NCBI RefSeq assembly: GCF_000317085.1
Contig: NC_019702.1
Coordinates: forward strand, 248,001 to 312,000
Origin: Synechococcus sp. PCC 7502
GTDB taxonomy: Bacteria > Cyanobacteriota > Cyanobacteriia > Pseudanabaenales > Pseudanabaenaceae
DNA length: 64,000 nt
Direction: 5' to 3'
This document shows, piece by piece, positions 45,235 to 55,231 of this stretch. The notes under the pieces are model-generated. The model ran no database searches, was not told the DNA's origin, and was given only the letters and a program-made list of their open reading frames with translations. Made by a program: the position numbers and the translations under genes. Every line of letters starts with the position of its first letter. The stretch's first letter is position 1.

Positions 45235-46683
45235 TTAAAGTAAAGAAAACAGAAATGTATAAATTAAGCGAAATAAACTAGTCACTGCAACTAGACTCAC
45301 GCCTGCGATCGCACTGAGAAGGGCAATAATTTCTAGGGGTGGCAAATTTAGCTGAAATAAAAACTGTACGCCAAACACAATTAGCACCGTAAGTACAACT
45401 CCAGCAGTCAAGTCCTTATTATCAAGAGTTTGAGAAATACGGAGAAATAAAATTGCTAAGATTATACCCGCTACAATCATCAGACTAGGATAAAGACCAA
45501 TGAATAATCCTCCCACGGTATTCGCAACAACCCCTAGGAGTCCCGCTTCAAAACCGATTAAAAAAGCGGCAATTAATTGGGGCTGTAAAGGTGGAAGTAC
45601 TAGAGCCTTGGGTAATCTGCGTGCAGGTTGTGGAGGCTGACTAATCTGCTGATTTGCTGGTTGATTAGTTGTTTGCAGTGATTGTGGCTGATTAATGGCT
45701 TGATTAGCTATAGGGGTGGGAATTGGGGCAGGAACTGAACTAGAGTTAGCATTAAGGGCATTTAAAACTGCTTGTGCCGAAGCATAGCGATCGCTGGGGG
45801 CATTTTCTAACATTCGATCTAAAATATCAGCCAACTTAGAACTAACTTGAGCATCTTTCCTCCAGTCCCATCGATTGGTATTGGCATTAAATAAATCTTC
45901 AGGTTGTTTACCCGTTAACAGCACTATACAGGTGGCAGCAAAGGCATATAAATCCGTAGAAGGAAAGACCTTATCCCCACGCATTTGTTCAGGCGCACCA
46001 AAACCGGGAGTAAATATGCCCGTAGATTTTTGACTGGCAGCAGCAATGGTTGCCTGCTTTACCGCACCAAAATCCAGAAGATACAACTGATCATCAGCAT
46101 TTTTGAGCATGATATTTGAGGGCTTAATATCTCGATGGATCGAGTTATTGTCATGGACAAATTGCAGCACTGGTAAGAGACTTTGCATAATTCTTGTTAC
46201 CTCTGCCTCTGGTAATGCTCCATACTGCTCGGTCACTTTTTCTAAGGTAATCCCATCAATGAACTCTTGCACTAAATAAAAGTAAATTTCCTCCTTAGAT
46301 GATTGATAGCCACTGACGGGTACTTCAAAAAATGCTAACAAATCAGGAATTTGCGGATGCCGACCCAGTTCTTCTAACACTGCCCCTTCTCGATCAAAAA
46401 GCTCCTTGGCAAACTCCATTTGATCGGGATTTAAACCCGTTGGTAAAAGTTGCTTGACTACACATTTCCGCATAGCAGGGGTATAGCGATCGCGGGCTAA
46501 ATAGGCGGCACCAAATCCTCCCCGCGCCAAAAGCCGTTCGGTGATGTATCGCCCTCCCAAGATCAAAGGCATGCCGCATTTAATACAAAATTTTTGGGTA
46601 ACAGTTTTAAGCGTATTACCTGTACTGAGGTCTGGGAATACATTGATATGGTTGCAGGTGGGTCGAGTGCAATATATTTCCAC
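45235..46683 (-). CDS. Serine/threonine protein kinase with zinc-ribbon N terminus and membrane C terminus
   Basis: The 482-residue protein (GTG start) opens with a Cys-rich element, CTRPTC and CIKCGMPL, that could bind zinc. The kinase domain spans about 45-315: glycine loop LLARGGFGAAYLA, Lys77 in VVKQLL, catalytic HRDIKPSNIML, and DFGAVKQ with the metal-binding Asp. A Gln/Pro/Asn-rich linker (about 320-355) leads to a C-terminal region of four to five hydrophobic helices. This is a Hanks-type kinase of the common cyanobacterial Spk layout. It is convergent with urtB and follows the REC-PAS gene on the same strand. Confidence 0.88.
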   Translation of the reverse strand: MEIYCTRPTCNHINVFPDLSTGNTLKTVTQKFCIKCGMPLILGGRYITERLLARGGFGAAYLARDRYTPAMRKCVVKQLLPTGLNPDQMEFAKELFDREGAVLEELGRHPQIPDLLAFFEVPVSGYQSSKEEIYFYLVQEFIDGITLEKVTEQYGALPEAEVTRIMQSLLPVLQFVHDNNSIHRDIKPSNIMLKNADDQLYLLDFGAVKQATIAAASQKSTGIFTPGFGAPEQMRGDKVFPSTDLYAFAATCIVLLTGKQPEDLFNANTNRWDWRKDAQVSSKLADILDRMLENAPSDRYASAQAVLNALNANSSSVPAPIPTPIANQAINQPQSLQTTNQPANQQISQPPQPARRLPKALVLPPLQPQLIAAFLIGFEAGLLGVVANTVGGLFIGLYPSLMIVAGIILAILFLRISQTLDNKDLTAGVVLTVLIVFGVQFLFQLNLPPLEIIALLSAIAGVSLVAVTSLFRLIYTFLFSLL

Positions 46684-46717
46684 GATGTTGTTTTAGATAG
46701 CTTTGGATGGCAAGGGT

Positions 46718-47929
46718 TTAGCGATCGCTGATATGAAAAAATATACTGAGTAAAGCGGGCTTATGATCAAAAATAAATGGCTGGATCGAAAGCAGTACCT
46801 TGAATAAGTTTCTGCCTTCGGGCTTACAAATCAATTTATAGTTGCGGACATAACCATCTCGCTCTAAAACCTCGGCAATATTATACGCATCCTGTAGGTC
46901 ATTATATAAAGATTGAATACTGCGACCAATTAAATCCCAAGAGGCAATACCAAAGGTACTACTGGCAATCGGATTAGCATAGAGAATCTCCCCATCGGCG
47001 GTACGACTAATTAATACTGGTAACGGAATGGCTTGGGCAATGGTTTGTAACTGATCCATATTTTGTCTTGCGGATTCGGCAATTTCTGCGGAACGGCGAT
47101 CGCTAATATCTTCCACCGTACCCACATAGAAAATAACTTCATCCTGTTGATCCCGCACCGCATTAATACTTTCCCGAATCCATGCCGTACTGCCATCCCG
47201 CCGATAGATTTGCGACTCGAAGCCAGAGACAAAGCCAAATTCCTGTAGAGTATTTTCAAACTCCTTGCGTAAACTCATACTCACATAGGGTTTAACGTCG
47301 TTACTATTAAAGTCATCAATTAATTCATCGGCAGAACCATACCCATAGATATTGGCTAGAGCCTGATTAGCATTGAGATATTCGCCCTCGGCGCTGGTTT
47401 GAAATATACCTTCTATGGCGTTATCAAAAATAGCTCGATACTTTTCCTCTGCCTGGCGTAAAGATTCTTGGGCACGGATGCGATCGCGGAGTAATTGTTT
47501 AAGTTGTAAATTCTGATCCTGTAAATGTTTTTGTAAGCGCCGTACCACTAACTGGTTATCCATGCGAGCTAGAACCTCTTGCAACTGAAACGGCTTAGTC
47601 ACATAGTCCACTCCACCCACACTAAAAGCTTTGACCTTATCTAAAACATCATCCAAGGCACTGATGAAGATTACGGGAATATCCAAGGTTTGCACATCCC
47701 GTTTCAGTCGTTCACAGACTTCGTAACCATCCATATCTGGCATATTAATATCCAGTAAGATTAGGTCGGGAGGAGCAGATTGGGCTGCCATTAGAGCTAG
47801 CTGTCCATTAATTGCCTTCCGCACTTTATAACCTTGCTCCGAGAGCATAGATGCCAAAAGCCGTAGATTATCAGGGGTATCATCTACAACTAAAATGTCA
47901 CCTTTGAATGGTTCGGGGCGATCGCTCAT
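46718..47929 (-). CDS. Response regulator REC-PAS-PAS without output domain
   Basis: The product has 403 residues. A receiver domain (9-125) has the acidic pocket DD16-17 and phosphoacceptor Asp60 (LLLDINMPDMDG). A coiled coil of about 30 residues (LQKHLQDQNLQLKQLLRDRIRAQESLRQAEEKY) leads into a PAS domain (about 165-285, ending TVEDISDRRSAE) and a second PAS (about 295-403). The chain stops right at FFHISDR, where such proteins normally continue into a kinase or cyclase; the stop lies in GCGATCGCTAA. It is 56 bases behind the hybrid kinase gene on the same strand. Confidence 0.85.
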   Translation of the reverse strand: MSDRPEPFKGDILVVDDTPDNLRLLASMLSEQGYKVRKAINGQLALMAAQSAPPDLILLDINMPDMDGYEVCERLKRDVQTLDIPVIFISALDDVLDKVKAFSVGGVDYVTKPFQLQEVLARMDNQLVVRRLQKHLQDQNLQLKQLLRDRIRAQESLRQAEEKYRAIFDNAIEGIFQTSAEGEYLNANQALANIYGYGSADELIDDFNSNDVKPYVSMSLRKEFENTLQEFGFVSGFESQIYRRDGSTAWIRESINAVRDQQDEVIFYVGTVEDISDRRSAEIAESARQNMDQLQTIAQAIPLPVLISRTADGEILYANPIASSTFGIASWDLIGRSIQSLYNDLQDAYNIAEVLERDGYVRNYKLICKPEGRNLFKVLLSIQPFIFDHKPALLSIFFHISDR

Positions 47930-47985
47930 GGGTTTATAGTTTATATCTTTAGTTAGGTCAAAAGTTAGGTCTAATTAAGTCTAAA

Positions 47986-50900
47986 TTAATCCTTCGTCAA
48001 ATCAAGTAACTGGTCAAATCGAAAGGTATTCACTAAATTTCTTAAGCCATTAGCTAGATTACCATTAGAAACCTGGTCTATAAGCTCTAAAATCCGATCT
48101 TCATCCAGTTGGCTTGCGGCTAAGTGCATTTGCTCCCGCCACTCCGTGGACATAGCTTCAAGGTCTTGGGGTGTTAATTCTGGCTTGGATGTACCTAAAG
48201 AATTAGATGAATTAGATAAAAGCGATCGCTGCTGGAGATTGGGAATTTCGGCATAGATATACTGCAGTCCCAAATGTTCTCCCATTTTGGTAAAAATCAA
48301 CTCGGCAGGGAAAGGCTTACGCACAAAATCATCACAACCTGCGGCTACAACCTGCGATCGCTCTTCTTCAAAGGCACTGGCAGTCAAAGCAATAATCACT
48401 GTGGACTGTCCTTGGGGTGTACCTTTAATTATTTTGGTTGCTGTATAACCATCCATAATTGGCATCCGCATATCCATCCAAATTAAGTGCGGCATCCAAG
48501 TTTCCCAAATTTCAATTCCCTCTTCCCCATTATTTGCCAACTTTACTTCAAATCCAAGTGGTTCTAGTAACTTTAATAACACCTGTTGATTTTCCCTGCG
48601 ATCTTCAACAATTAAAATCCGATATTGAGGCTGATGGGGAGCCAAACCCGCGACCTGTCGAGTAAATTCCAACTGACGCATAGGCTGCTGCTCTTGGCTA
48701 TTGGGAACAGGAATCTCGAAGCTAAAAATTGTACCCACGCCTACGGTACTACTAACGGTTATATCTCCACCCATCAAGCGCACAAACTGTCTACTGATCG
48801 GCAACCCTAAACCCGTACCCTCTTGAGATTTACGCCCTGAGGTACTTTGGATAAAAGCCTCAAATAAAGAATCAATTTCATGGGCAGCAATACCTGTACC
48901 TGTATCTTGAACTTCAAATAAAAGTTGCTGATAGTCTGGGTTGATCCCTGTAGTTTGCACCCGTAAGGTAACCGTACCTCGATTGGTAAATTTAATGGCG
49001 TTACCCATGAGATTAATCAAAACTTGGCGCAGTTTGCCTTCATCCCCAGAAATATAACGGGGGACATTGGGGGCAATTTCGCAGGTTAACCTTAATTGCT
49101 TAGACTTAGCCTTATATTTCAACATTTCCTCAATATTCATGAGTAGATAATGTAAATCAAAACTGCCGCAATTTAAGGTGGCTCGACCAGCTTCAATTTT
49201 TGACATCTCTAAAACATCATTAATTAGACATAACAAGTGTTCACCACTACGATTAATAATTTGCAGAGATTCTTGATGATCGGGACTTAGGGATGCATCT
49301 CTTACTAATACCTGAGTAAATCCTAAAATCGCATTTAAGGGCGTGCGTAACTCATGGCTCATATTTGATAGAAACTCGCTTTTAGCCCGATTAGCTTGAT
49401 CTGATACTTCCTTAGCTCTTTGCAGTTCTGCTTCTGCCAACTTACGGGCAGTAATATTTTCGACTAAGCCCTCATAATACAAAAGCCGTCCCTGGGAGTC
49501 TCTGACGGTGCGGGCATTTTCCGAAATCCAGATGATGCTTCCATCTTTGCGATATACCTGCGATTCAAACCCTGAGATTGTGCCACAGGCTTCCATTAAG
49601 TCAATAAAATCTTGGCGGCGGTGGGGATCAACATAAAGCTCTTTGCCCACATCGTCAATTGCAAACATCATTTCCCCAGCCGATTCATAGCCATAGAGTT
49701 GAGCGAGGGCGGGATTAGCACTTAGGTATTGTCCATCATGGGTGGTTTGATAAATTCCCTCTACGGCATTTTCAAAGATGCTCCGATATTTCTCTTCCGT
49801 TGAGCGTAGAGCTTCTTCCGCCGCTACTCTGGCACTGACATCACGAATTAACCCAATGACAGACAATTCCCCGCTTAATTCAAATATGCCTACCCTTGCT
49901 TCAATAGGAAAAGTACAGCCATCCTTATGGCGATTAATGCCATTGATCGTAATTGGGGTACCCGGTTTCATCGCTTTCCATGCTGACTTTAGGGTTTCGG
50001 GTGGCGTGCCGACTTCGATATCAAAAACCGTAAGATTCAAAAGCTCATCACGGGTGTAGCCTAAGTTTTGGCAAGCTCTTTGGTTAACATCAGTAATATT
50101 GCCTTCGAGGTCATGGACAAATAGGGCATCAGCGATATTTTCTAAAAGAGATCGAAATTTTGCTTCACTTCTACGCAGATTTTCTTCCGCTTTTTTGCGA
50201 TCGCTAATATCACTGAGAACGGAAATAATGCAATTTTCACCATTAATTGTAATTGGTTCTGCGGATATGAGTCCTACGCCAATTTCTCCCGATCGCAGCC
50301 TTAACTCGATTTCTTGGTTCCTAACATAGCCTTTCTGCGTTAAGGTTTGAATAAATTTTTGCCGATCATCGAAGTTTTGCCACATATTCAGTTCGAGGCT
50401 GGTGCGTCCAATGATTTCTGAGCGGGTATAACCAGAGAATTCTAAAAAGCTATCATTAACATCCAAATGACAACCATCGTCACGGCGGGTAATGGCGATC
50501 GCATGGGGCGTAGAGCGAAAGGCAGTGGCAAACTTGGCTTCGGAAAGAATTAAGGCAGTTGAGGCATCATTACGGTCTTGGATTTCCCGTTGGAGTCTAG
50601 TATTCTGCTCTTCCAGTTGTTTTTGTAAATCTCGAATTTTTAACTGATGTTTAATGCGTGCCAGAACTTCCTGTGCCTGAAAAGGTTTAGTAATATAATC
50701 GGCGGCTCCGAGGTCAAAAGCTTTGATTTTATCAGCAACACTATCTAAGGCACTCAAGAAAATTATGGGGACATCTTGAATTGTGGGCATGGTCTTAAAA
50801 TGTTGACAGACTTCATAGCCATTCAAGCCCGGCATGTGAATATCTAATAGGATCAAATCAGGACAGTACATTTGCACTTCAGCTAGAGCTAACTCGCCAC

Positions 50901-51009
50901 TGGGAATACACCTAGTCGTATAACCATGCTTAGTCAGAATTCGCTCTAAAAGTAAGAGATTACTCAAAGTATCGTCAACTACCAATATGTCTGCCTTAAA
51001 TTTGCCCAT
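47986..51009 (-). CDS. Hybrid sensor histidine kinase (REC-PAS-PAS-PAS-HisKA-HATPase-REC)
   Basis: The 1007-residue soluble protein begins with a receiver (Asp56 in LLLDIHMPGLNG), followed by a coiled coil, three PAS domains (about 155-275, 280-400 and 405-525), a HisKA dimerisation domain with the phospho-His in MSHELRTPLNAI, an HATPase domain (NLMGNAIKF, DTGTGI, GTGLGLPISRQ) and a C-terminal receiver (MDMRMPIMDG). The last 100 residues look like a helical HPt-like remnant without a clear phospho-His. No membrane segment is seen, so an internal signal is sensed. The downstream REC-PAS-PAS protein shares strong similarity with its third PAS (SGFESQ(I/V)YR(R/K)DGS) and is its probable partner. 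Confidence 0.9.
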   Translation of the reverse strand: MGKFKADILVVDDTLSNLLLLERILTKHGYTTRCIPSGELALAEVQMYCPDLILLDIHMPGLNGYEVCQHFKTMPTIQDVPIIFLSALDSVADKIKAFDLGAADYITKPFQAQEVLARIKHQLKIRDLQKQLEEQNTRLQREIQDRNDASTALILSEAKFATAFRSTPHAIAITRRDDGCHLDVNDSFLEFSGYTRSEIIGRTSLELNMWQNFDDRQKFIQTLTQKGYVRNQEIELRLRSGEIGVGLISAEPITINGENCIISVLSDISDRKKAEENLRRSEAKFRSLLENIADALFVHDLEGNITDVNQRACQNLGYTRDELLNLTVFDIEVGTPPETLKSAWKAMKPGTPITINGINRHKDGCTFPIEARVGIFELSGELSVIGLIRDVSARVAAEEALRSTEEKYRSIFENAVEGIYQTTHDGQYLSANPALAQLYGYESAGEMMFAIDDVGKELYVDPHRRQDFIDLMEACGTISGFESQVYRKDGSIIWISENARTVRDSQGRLLYYEGLVENITARKLAEAELQRAKEVSDQANRAKSEFLSNMSHELRTPLNAILGFTQVLVRDASLSPDHQESLQIINRSGEHLLCLINDVLEMSKIEAGRATLNCGSFDLHYLLMNIEEMLKYKAKSKQLRLTCEIAPNVPRYISGDEGKLRQVLINLMGNAIKFTNRGTVTLRVQTTGINPDYQQLLFEVQDTGTGIAAHEIDSLFEAFIQSTSGRKSQEGTGLGLPISRQFVRLMGGDITVSSTVGVGTIFSFEIPVPNSQEQQPMRQLEFTRQVAGLAPHQPQYRILIVEDRRENQQVLLKLLEPLGFEVKLANNGEEGIEIWETWMPHLIWMDMRMPIMDGYTATKIIKGTPQGQSTVIIALTASAFEEERSQVVAAGCDDFVRKPFPAELIFTKMGEHLGLQYIYAEIPNLQQRSLLSNSSNSLGTSKPELTPQDLEAMSTEWREQMHLAASQLDEDRILELIDQVSNGNLANGLRNLVNTFRFDQLLDLTKD

Positions 51010-51182
51010 ACTAATAGCGAGTCTAGTCCTAAATCTACTTAAAGCTAACTTAAATCTGTAAGTGAGTAAGTCAGCTTATTCCATTCCAGCTTGTGTTTAA
51101 GCTTAGCTTATTTACAAAGGGATAACTACCTGTTTTATGGCTTAGTCTTGACTTAAAATAACAGGCTAATAATAGGATAAAG

Positions 51183-52898
51183 TTACGGATTAATTGGCGG
51201 GGAAAAACTTGGGATTAATGCCACGGGAATCATGGCAGCGATCGCCTGGGGAATAGGAGGAAGGGAAAAATTAAATCTACCCATAGCTGCATTCCATAGT
51301 TTTGTAGGTTCCAAGTCTGCCGCAATCAATTGCCATAGTCTTTGTATTTCCGTAATATGCAAACGGTCATCTTCGGTCAATGCCATAATTAGCCTTTGGC
51401 GCAGTAATTTACCTTCTTCGGAAAAAAGATATTGTAAACCCAGAGTTGCAGTGGGAACTAGATCAAAGTTTTGGTCAGATTTGGCGATCGCAATCAAATT
51501 TTCCAGCCTTGCCCATTGGAATTTATTATCCTTAAACAACACCTCTAGTAATCTTCGTCTTAAGCTGGCGGATTCATCGGTTAATAGCCGTCTTGCCACG
51601 TAGGGATAGGCAACTTGGACAATCTTAAATTCGGGATTCATGCTGAGTGCCACACCTTCTTGGGTAATTACAGAGCGAATAATTAGGGCAAACTTAGCGG
51701 GTAAACAGAAGGGGTAGGTGTACATTAAATCCGAGAAGCGATCGGTGACAACCTTGAAGTTAAATTCACTGACTTTTTCGGTCATAATATCGCCTAATAC
51801 CGCTTCTAGGGCAGCAACTATGGGCATCATCTCCACATTGGGTGCGAGAAACCCGAGGTTGACGTAATCCTGCCCTAGCTGTTGGTAATCCTTATTAATT
51901 AAATGCACCACGGAATCGACAAGTTGTTCTTTGGTATTCAGGTCTAGTTGATCCATCATGCCAAAGTCAATGTATGCCATGCGTCCGTCATAGGTGGCGA
52001 AAAGATTGCCGGGGTGGGGATCGGCGTGAAAAAACCCAAATTCCAAGAGTTGACGCATTCCCGATAAGACCCCAATTTTGACTAGTTCATCGGTATCTAA
52101 CCCTGCAGCTTTAATGGCGGCGGTATCCGTAAGTTTAATGCCATTGATCCATTCCATTGTTAGAACGTAGCGGGTGCTGAAACGGCGATATATTACAGGA
52201 ACCTTGACTTGGCGATCGCCTGCAAAATAAGTGGCAAACCGTTCGGCATTGGTGGCTTCATTAATATAGTCAATTTCCTCAAATAGTTTTAAGCCAAATT
52301 CATCAACTACGGTATCGAGATTTTGTCCCAGATTTAGAGGTAAGAAAGGGGCGATCCAAGTAACTAGTTTACGAATTACATAGAGATCAAGGGTAATTGT
52401 CGGGATTAGGTTCGGTCTTTGTACTTTAATTGCTACTTCTTCTCCAGTCAGGAGATTAGCTTTATATACCTGCCCTAAACTAGCAGCTGCCACTGGGGTA
52501 GGCGATATATAAGCATAAACTTGATTAAGGGGCAATCCCAATTCCCTTTCGATGGTACGGAAAGCATGTGGAGTAGGAAAGGCGGGTAATTGATCTTGAA
52601 GTTTAACTAGTTCTGCTAAAAAGTCGGCTCTGACTAAATCTGGGCGAGTGGAAAGAGCCTGTCCAATTTTAATGAAGGTGGGACCAAGCTTAGTAATAAT
52701 TCGACGTAAGTGCTGTGCCCGTTTAGTTTGATTTTTAAGTTCTTGATTGGTGATCTTATCCCAACCTAATCCCCAGATAAAACCCAAAAACATGAAGATA
52801 ACGGACAGGATCCGCCAAATTGCTAGCCAAGGGCGGCGATTGTAGTGATAGGCGATCGCCTGATAGTCGTAGTCATGACACTGATCGAGATAATTCAC
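51183..52898 (-). CDS. ABC1/UbiB-family atypical kinase
   Basis: The 571-residue protein (GTG start) has an N-terminal hydrophobic segment (about 28-45) and the ABC1/ADCK kinase-like core: KLGPTFIKIGQALSTRPDL (the KxGQ motif), AAASLGQVYKA replacing the glycine loop, HADPHPGN and YIDFGMMDQL. Members support quinone synthesis or lipid/plastoglobule functions. Two short hydrophobic segments near the C terminus could add membrane anchoring. It is transcribed in the same direction as ftrV, with 138 bases between. Confidence 0.9.
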   Translation of the reverse strand: MNYLDQCHDYDYQAIAYHYNRRPWLAIWRILSVIFMFLGFIWGLGWDKITNQELKNQTKRAQHLRRIITKLGPTFIKIGQALSTRPDLVRADFLAELVKLQDQLPAFPTPHAFRTIERELGLPLNQVYAYISPTPVAAASLGQVYKANLLTGEEVAIKVQRPNLIPTITLDLYVIRKLVTWIAPFLPLNLGQNLDTVVDEFGLKLFEEIDYINEATNAERFATYFAGDRQVKVPVIYRRFSTRYVLTMEWINGIKLTDTAAIKAAGLDTDELVKIGVLSGMRQLLEFGFFHADPHPGNLFATYDGRMAYIDFGMMDQLDLNTKEQLVDSVVHLINKDYQQLGQDYVNLGFLAPNVEMMPIVAALEAVLGDIMTEKVSEFNFKVVTDRFSDLMYTYPFCLPAKFALIIRSVITQEGVALSMNPEFKIVQVAYPYVARRLLTDESASLRRRLLEVLFKDNKFQWARLENLIAIAKSDQNFDLVPTATLGLQYLFSEEGKLLRQRLIMALTEDDRLHITEIQRLWQLIAADLEPTKLWNAAMGRFNFSLPPIPQAIAAMIPVALIPSFSPPINP

Positions 52899-53036
52899 GG
52901 TGCTTATAGTAGAAATTTATTAACTTGAATAAAGAAACTAAATAAATGAATTTAAATTAAGGCTTAGATCAATTGTAATAATTCTTTAGAAATATGGTGT
53001 TTAGCTTTACACATCCGAGATCGTTTTAACTAGAAA

Positions 53037-53261
53037 TTAACTAGCAAGTTTGATCTCATGGCTACCGAGATGCACTTTAAACTTATCGCCAAGTTTGACC
53101 TCATAGGGATAGTTAGGGCTAATGGGTCTGCCATGCCATTCGGTAATTATGGCTATGATTTCTCCTTCTAAGCCTTGAATATCAAAAGCCTCACCTTTAT
53201 GACTGGGATGATGGTAAACCTTAATAGATTCAACAACAGAGATGCGATCGCCAACCTTCAT
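53037..53261 (-). CDS. ftrV: Ferredoxin-thioredoxin reductase variable subunit
   Basis: The 74-residue protein matches the non-catalytic variable chain of ferredoxin:thioredoxin reductase, which shields the Fe-S catalytic subunit FtrC during light-driven thioredoxin reduction. The pattern KVGDRISVVESIKVYHHPSHKGEAFDIQGLEGE and EWHGRPISPNYPY is diagnostic. It forms an SH3-like small barrel. ftrC is not in the window, as is usual in cyanobacteria. Confidence 0.9.
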   Translation of the reverse strand: MKVGDRISVVESIKVYHHPSHKGEAFDIQGLEGEIIAIITEWHGRPISPNYPYEVKLGDKFKVHLGSHEIKLAS

Positions 53262-53353
53262 ATATTTTTCCTTAATATTTTTCCCTAGTGCAGTTTACAG
53301 AAAGTCGTGGTGATCAGACAATCTCCCTCTTACATTTAACCAATTAACCAAAC

Positions 53354-53743
53354 TTAACTAATCGCTGCTAGACCAATTTGATCAAGGGTAAATTTCGGTG
53401 CATGACCCCAAAAGGCTTCTAATCCGTAAAATTCTCGTTCTGTTGGCATCATAATATGGACAATCACATCCCCATAATCTTGGAGAATCCAACCAGCATC
53501 ACTTTCTCCCGCCATGCGAATTGGCTCCCGTTGTAATTCTTCGCTGATTTTAGTTTTGATGCCATTGGCGATCGCCCGTACCTGAGCTTTGGAGCGTCCC
53601 GTCGCAATGATAAAATAATCCGCAAGTACCGAAACCTCACCTATAGCTATGATCAAAATATCCTCAGCTTTGCGATCATCGGCGGCAAGTGCTGCCATTA
53701 CTGTCATTTTGTAGGTGAAGTCTTGAGTTGGATTTGAGGTCAT
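53354..53743 (-). CDS. rsfS: Ribosome silencing factor RsfS
   Basis: The 129-residue Iojap/RsfS protein binds ribosomal protein uL14 and blocks subunit joining when nutrients are low. Recognisable are the central YFIIATGRSKAQVRAIANGI and the later GWILQDYGDVIVHIMMPTEREFYGLEAFWGHAP. Length is normal. It is 92 bases upstream of ftrV on the same strand. Neighbours do not suggest a special role. Confidence 0.93.
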   Translation of the reverse strand: MTSNPTQDFTYKMTVMAALAADDRKAEDILIIAIGEVSVLADYFIIATGRSKAQVRAIANGIKTKISEELQREPIRMAGESDAGWILQDYGDVIVHIMMPTEREFYGLEAFWGHAPKFTLDQIGLAAIS

Positions 53744-53845
53744 AGGTATTTTCTTGACTATTTTTTCAGCATAAAAGCATTAAGTTGTCTAGCATATAGC
53801 TTATATTTACATTACTGTTAGGAGATTTGCACAAGTTTATAAATA

Positions 53846-54289
53846 ATGGCAACTTATTTCTTGCAATATTTAATGCGATATTTTTGGAGATTTTTAAAGT
53901 TTATTCCGCCTCTTGCGATCGCTAGCTTTATTTTAGTCGGTTGCCAGCCCAGCAGGTTTACGCAATGCCAGCAGATCATCCAAGTTACAAATAGTGCTAA
54001 GTCTGTACCTGTGGCACAAAATCCCAATGAATTTACGGTAATTGCTCAGAATTTAGAAGGGATTAATCTGAAAGTTCAGGCGATCGCGCTCACGGATAAA
54101 ACCCTAAATAGCTATAAGATCGGATTCTCCCAACTTTATACAGCCGTGGCACAGTCATCCCGTCAGATTGCCCAGTCCGTTCAAGAACGCAATCAAAATA
54201 ACTTGAATCAATCTCAACAGCAATTGCAAGTTTTAGCTGACCAAGAAGTAGCTTTGGTGGCTGAGGTGAACAAATACTGCACTGAATAA
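53846..54289 (+). CDS. Putative lipoprotein, 147 residues
   Basis: An N-terminal hydrophobic segment ends in FILVGC, a lipobox whose Cys32 would be the lipidated residue. ATG 53846 or the in-frame ATG 53873 (MRYFWRFLKF) could start it; the second gives a more normal signal length. The mature part is soluble, rich in Gln and Asn, and probably helical (LYTAVAQSSRQIAQSVQERNQ), like a periplasmic coiled structure. No family was recognised. It is convergent with the ABC ATPase gene, only 4 bases apart. Confidence 0.65.
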   Translation: MATYFLQYLMRYFWRFLKFIPPLAIASFILVGCQPSRFTQCQQIIQVTNSAKSVPVAQNPNEFTVIAQNLEGINLKVQAIALTDKTLNSYKIGFSQLYTAVAQSSRQIAQSVQERNQNNLNQSQQQLQVLADQEVALVAEVNKYCTE

Positions 54290-54293
54290 TAAA

Positions 54294-55229
54294 TCAAGTA
54301 TTAATCAAACTAGAAACTAAGGGAATACTAGGTTCTAGGCGTTCTCTAGTTAGTTCCACATAGATATTTTCCAGACGTACAGGTTGGATAGAGATAGAGT
54401 CGATCGCAATACCACCAAATAAAGTCACAATTTCCTGTAAAGACCGATGTTCGGGCAGCCAAAATGCTAAATCATTACCATAGCGGTGGTGACTAAATCC
54501 TAAACTTTGACCACGGGCGATCGCTAATTCTTCCACAGGCGTATGCATAATTAAAATCGCTGCGGCTGGAATCACACTGCCCAATTCACTCAGGCTTCCT
54601 TCAATTAGGAGTTCACCATTTTTGAGAATGCCAATGCGCTGACAGAGTCGTTCTGCTTCTTCTAACAGATGAGTTGTGAGTAACAGGGTCATACCTTGGT
54701 AGCGCAGTTGATTTATCAATTCCCAAATTTGATAGCGAGCTTCAATATCTAAGCCTGTTGTGGGTTCATCTAAAATTACTAACTTAGGGGCATGGACTAG
54801 GGCGATCGCTATGTTAATCCGCCGTTTCATCCCACCACTCAAATTTCCAACTATGCTTTTAGCTCGATCAGTAAGATTCACAGCCGCCAAACAGTTTTGA
54901 ATTCTTTGCTGTTTCAGTTGTCCAGTCAACCCATACAAAGTTGCAAAAAAATCAAGGTTTTCGTAACAGGTTAACCCCTCATAGAGTAAATTTTCCTGTG
55001 GCACAATCCCAATCATTGATTTAGTCAGAGTGCCTATGGACTGGTTATCAATGGCGATCGCCCCACTGTCAGCATTAATCAAATTACAAATAATATTAAT
55101 TAGTGTAGTTTTACCCGCCCCATTGCGCCCCAAGAGTCCGTAGATTTCCCCTGCGGGAATATGCAGATTTATATCCCTTAAAACTTGGCGATCACCGTAG
55201 AACTTAGATAAATTTTGAATTTTGAGCAA
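54294..55229 (-). CDS. ABC-2 type exporter, ATP-binding protein
   Basis: The 311-residue ATPase (TTG start) has Walker A LLGRNGAGKTTLIN, the signature NLSGGMKRRINIA, Walker B KLVILDEPTTGLD and the His of TTHLLEEAE, followed by an extra C-terminal domain of about 90 residues, common in DrrA/CcmA-like exporters. The permease gene lies directly upstream, with only 2 bases between. The substrate (drug, lipid or polysaccharide) is not predictable. Confidence 0.88.
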   Translation of the reverse strand: MLKIQNLSKFYGDRQVLRDINLHIPAGEIYGLLGRNGAGKTTLINIICNLINADSGAIAIDNQSIGTLTKSMIGIVPQENLLYEGLTCYENLDFFATLYGLTGQLKQQRIQNCLAAVNLTDRAKSIVGNLSGGMKRRINIAIALVHAPKLVILDEPTTGLDIEARYQIWELINQLRYQGMTLLLTTHLLEEAERLCQRIGILKNGELLIEGSLSELGSVIPAAAILIMHTPVEELAIARGQSLGFSHHRYGNDLAFWLPEHRSLQEIVTLFGGIAIDSISIQPVRLENIYVELTRERLEPSIPLVSSLINT

Positions 55230-55231
55230 AG

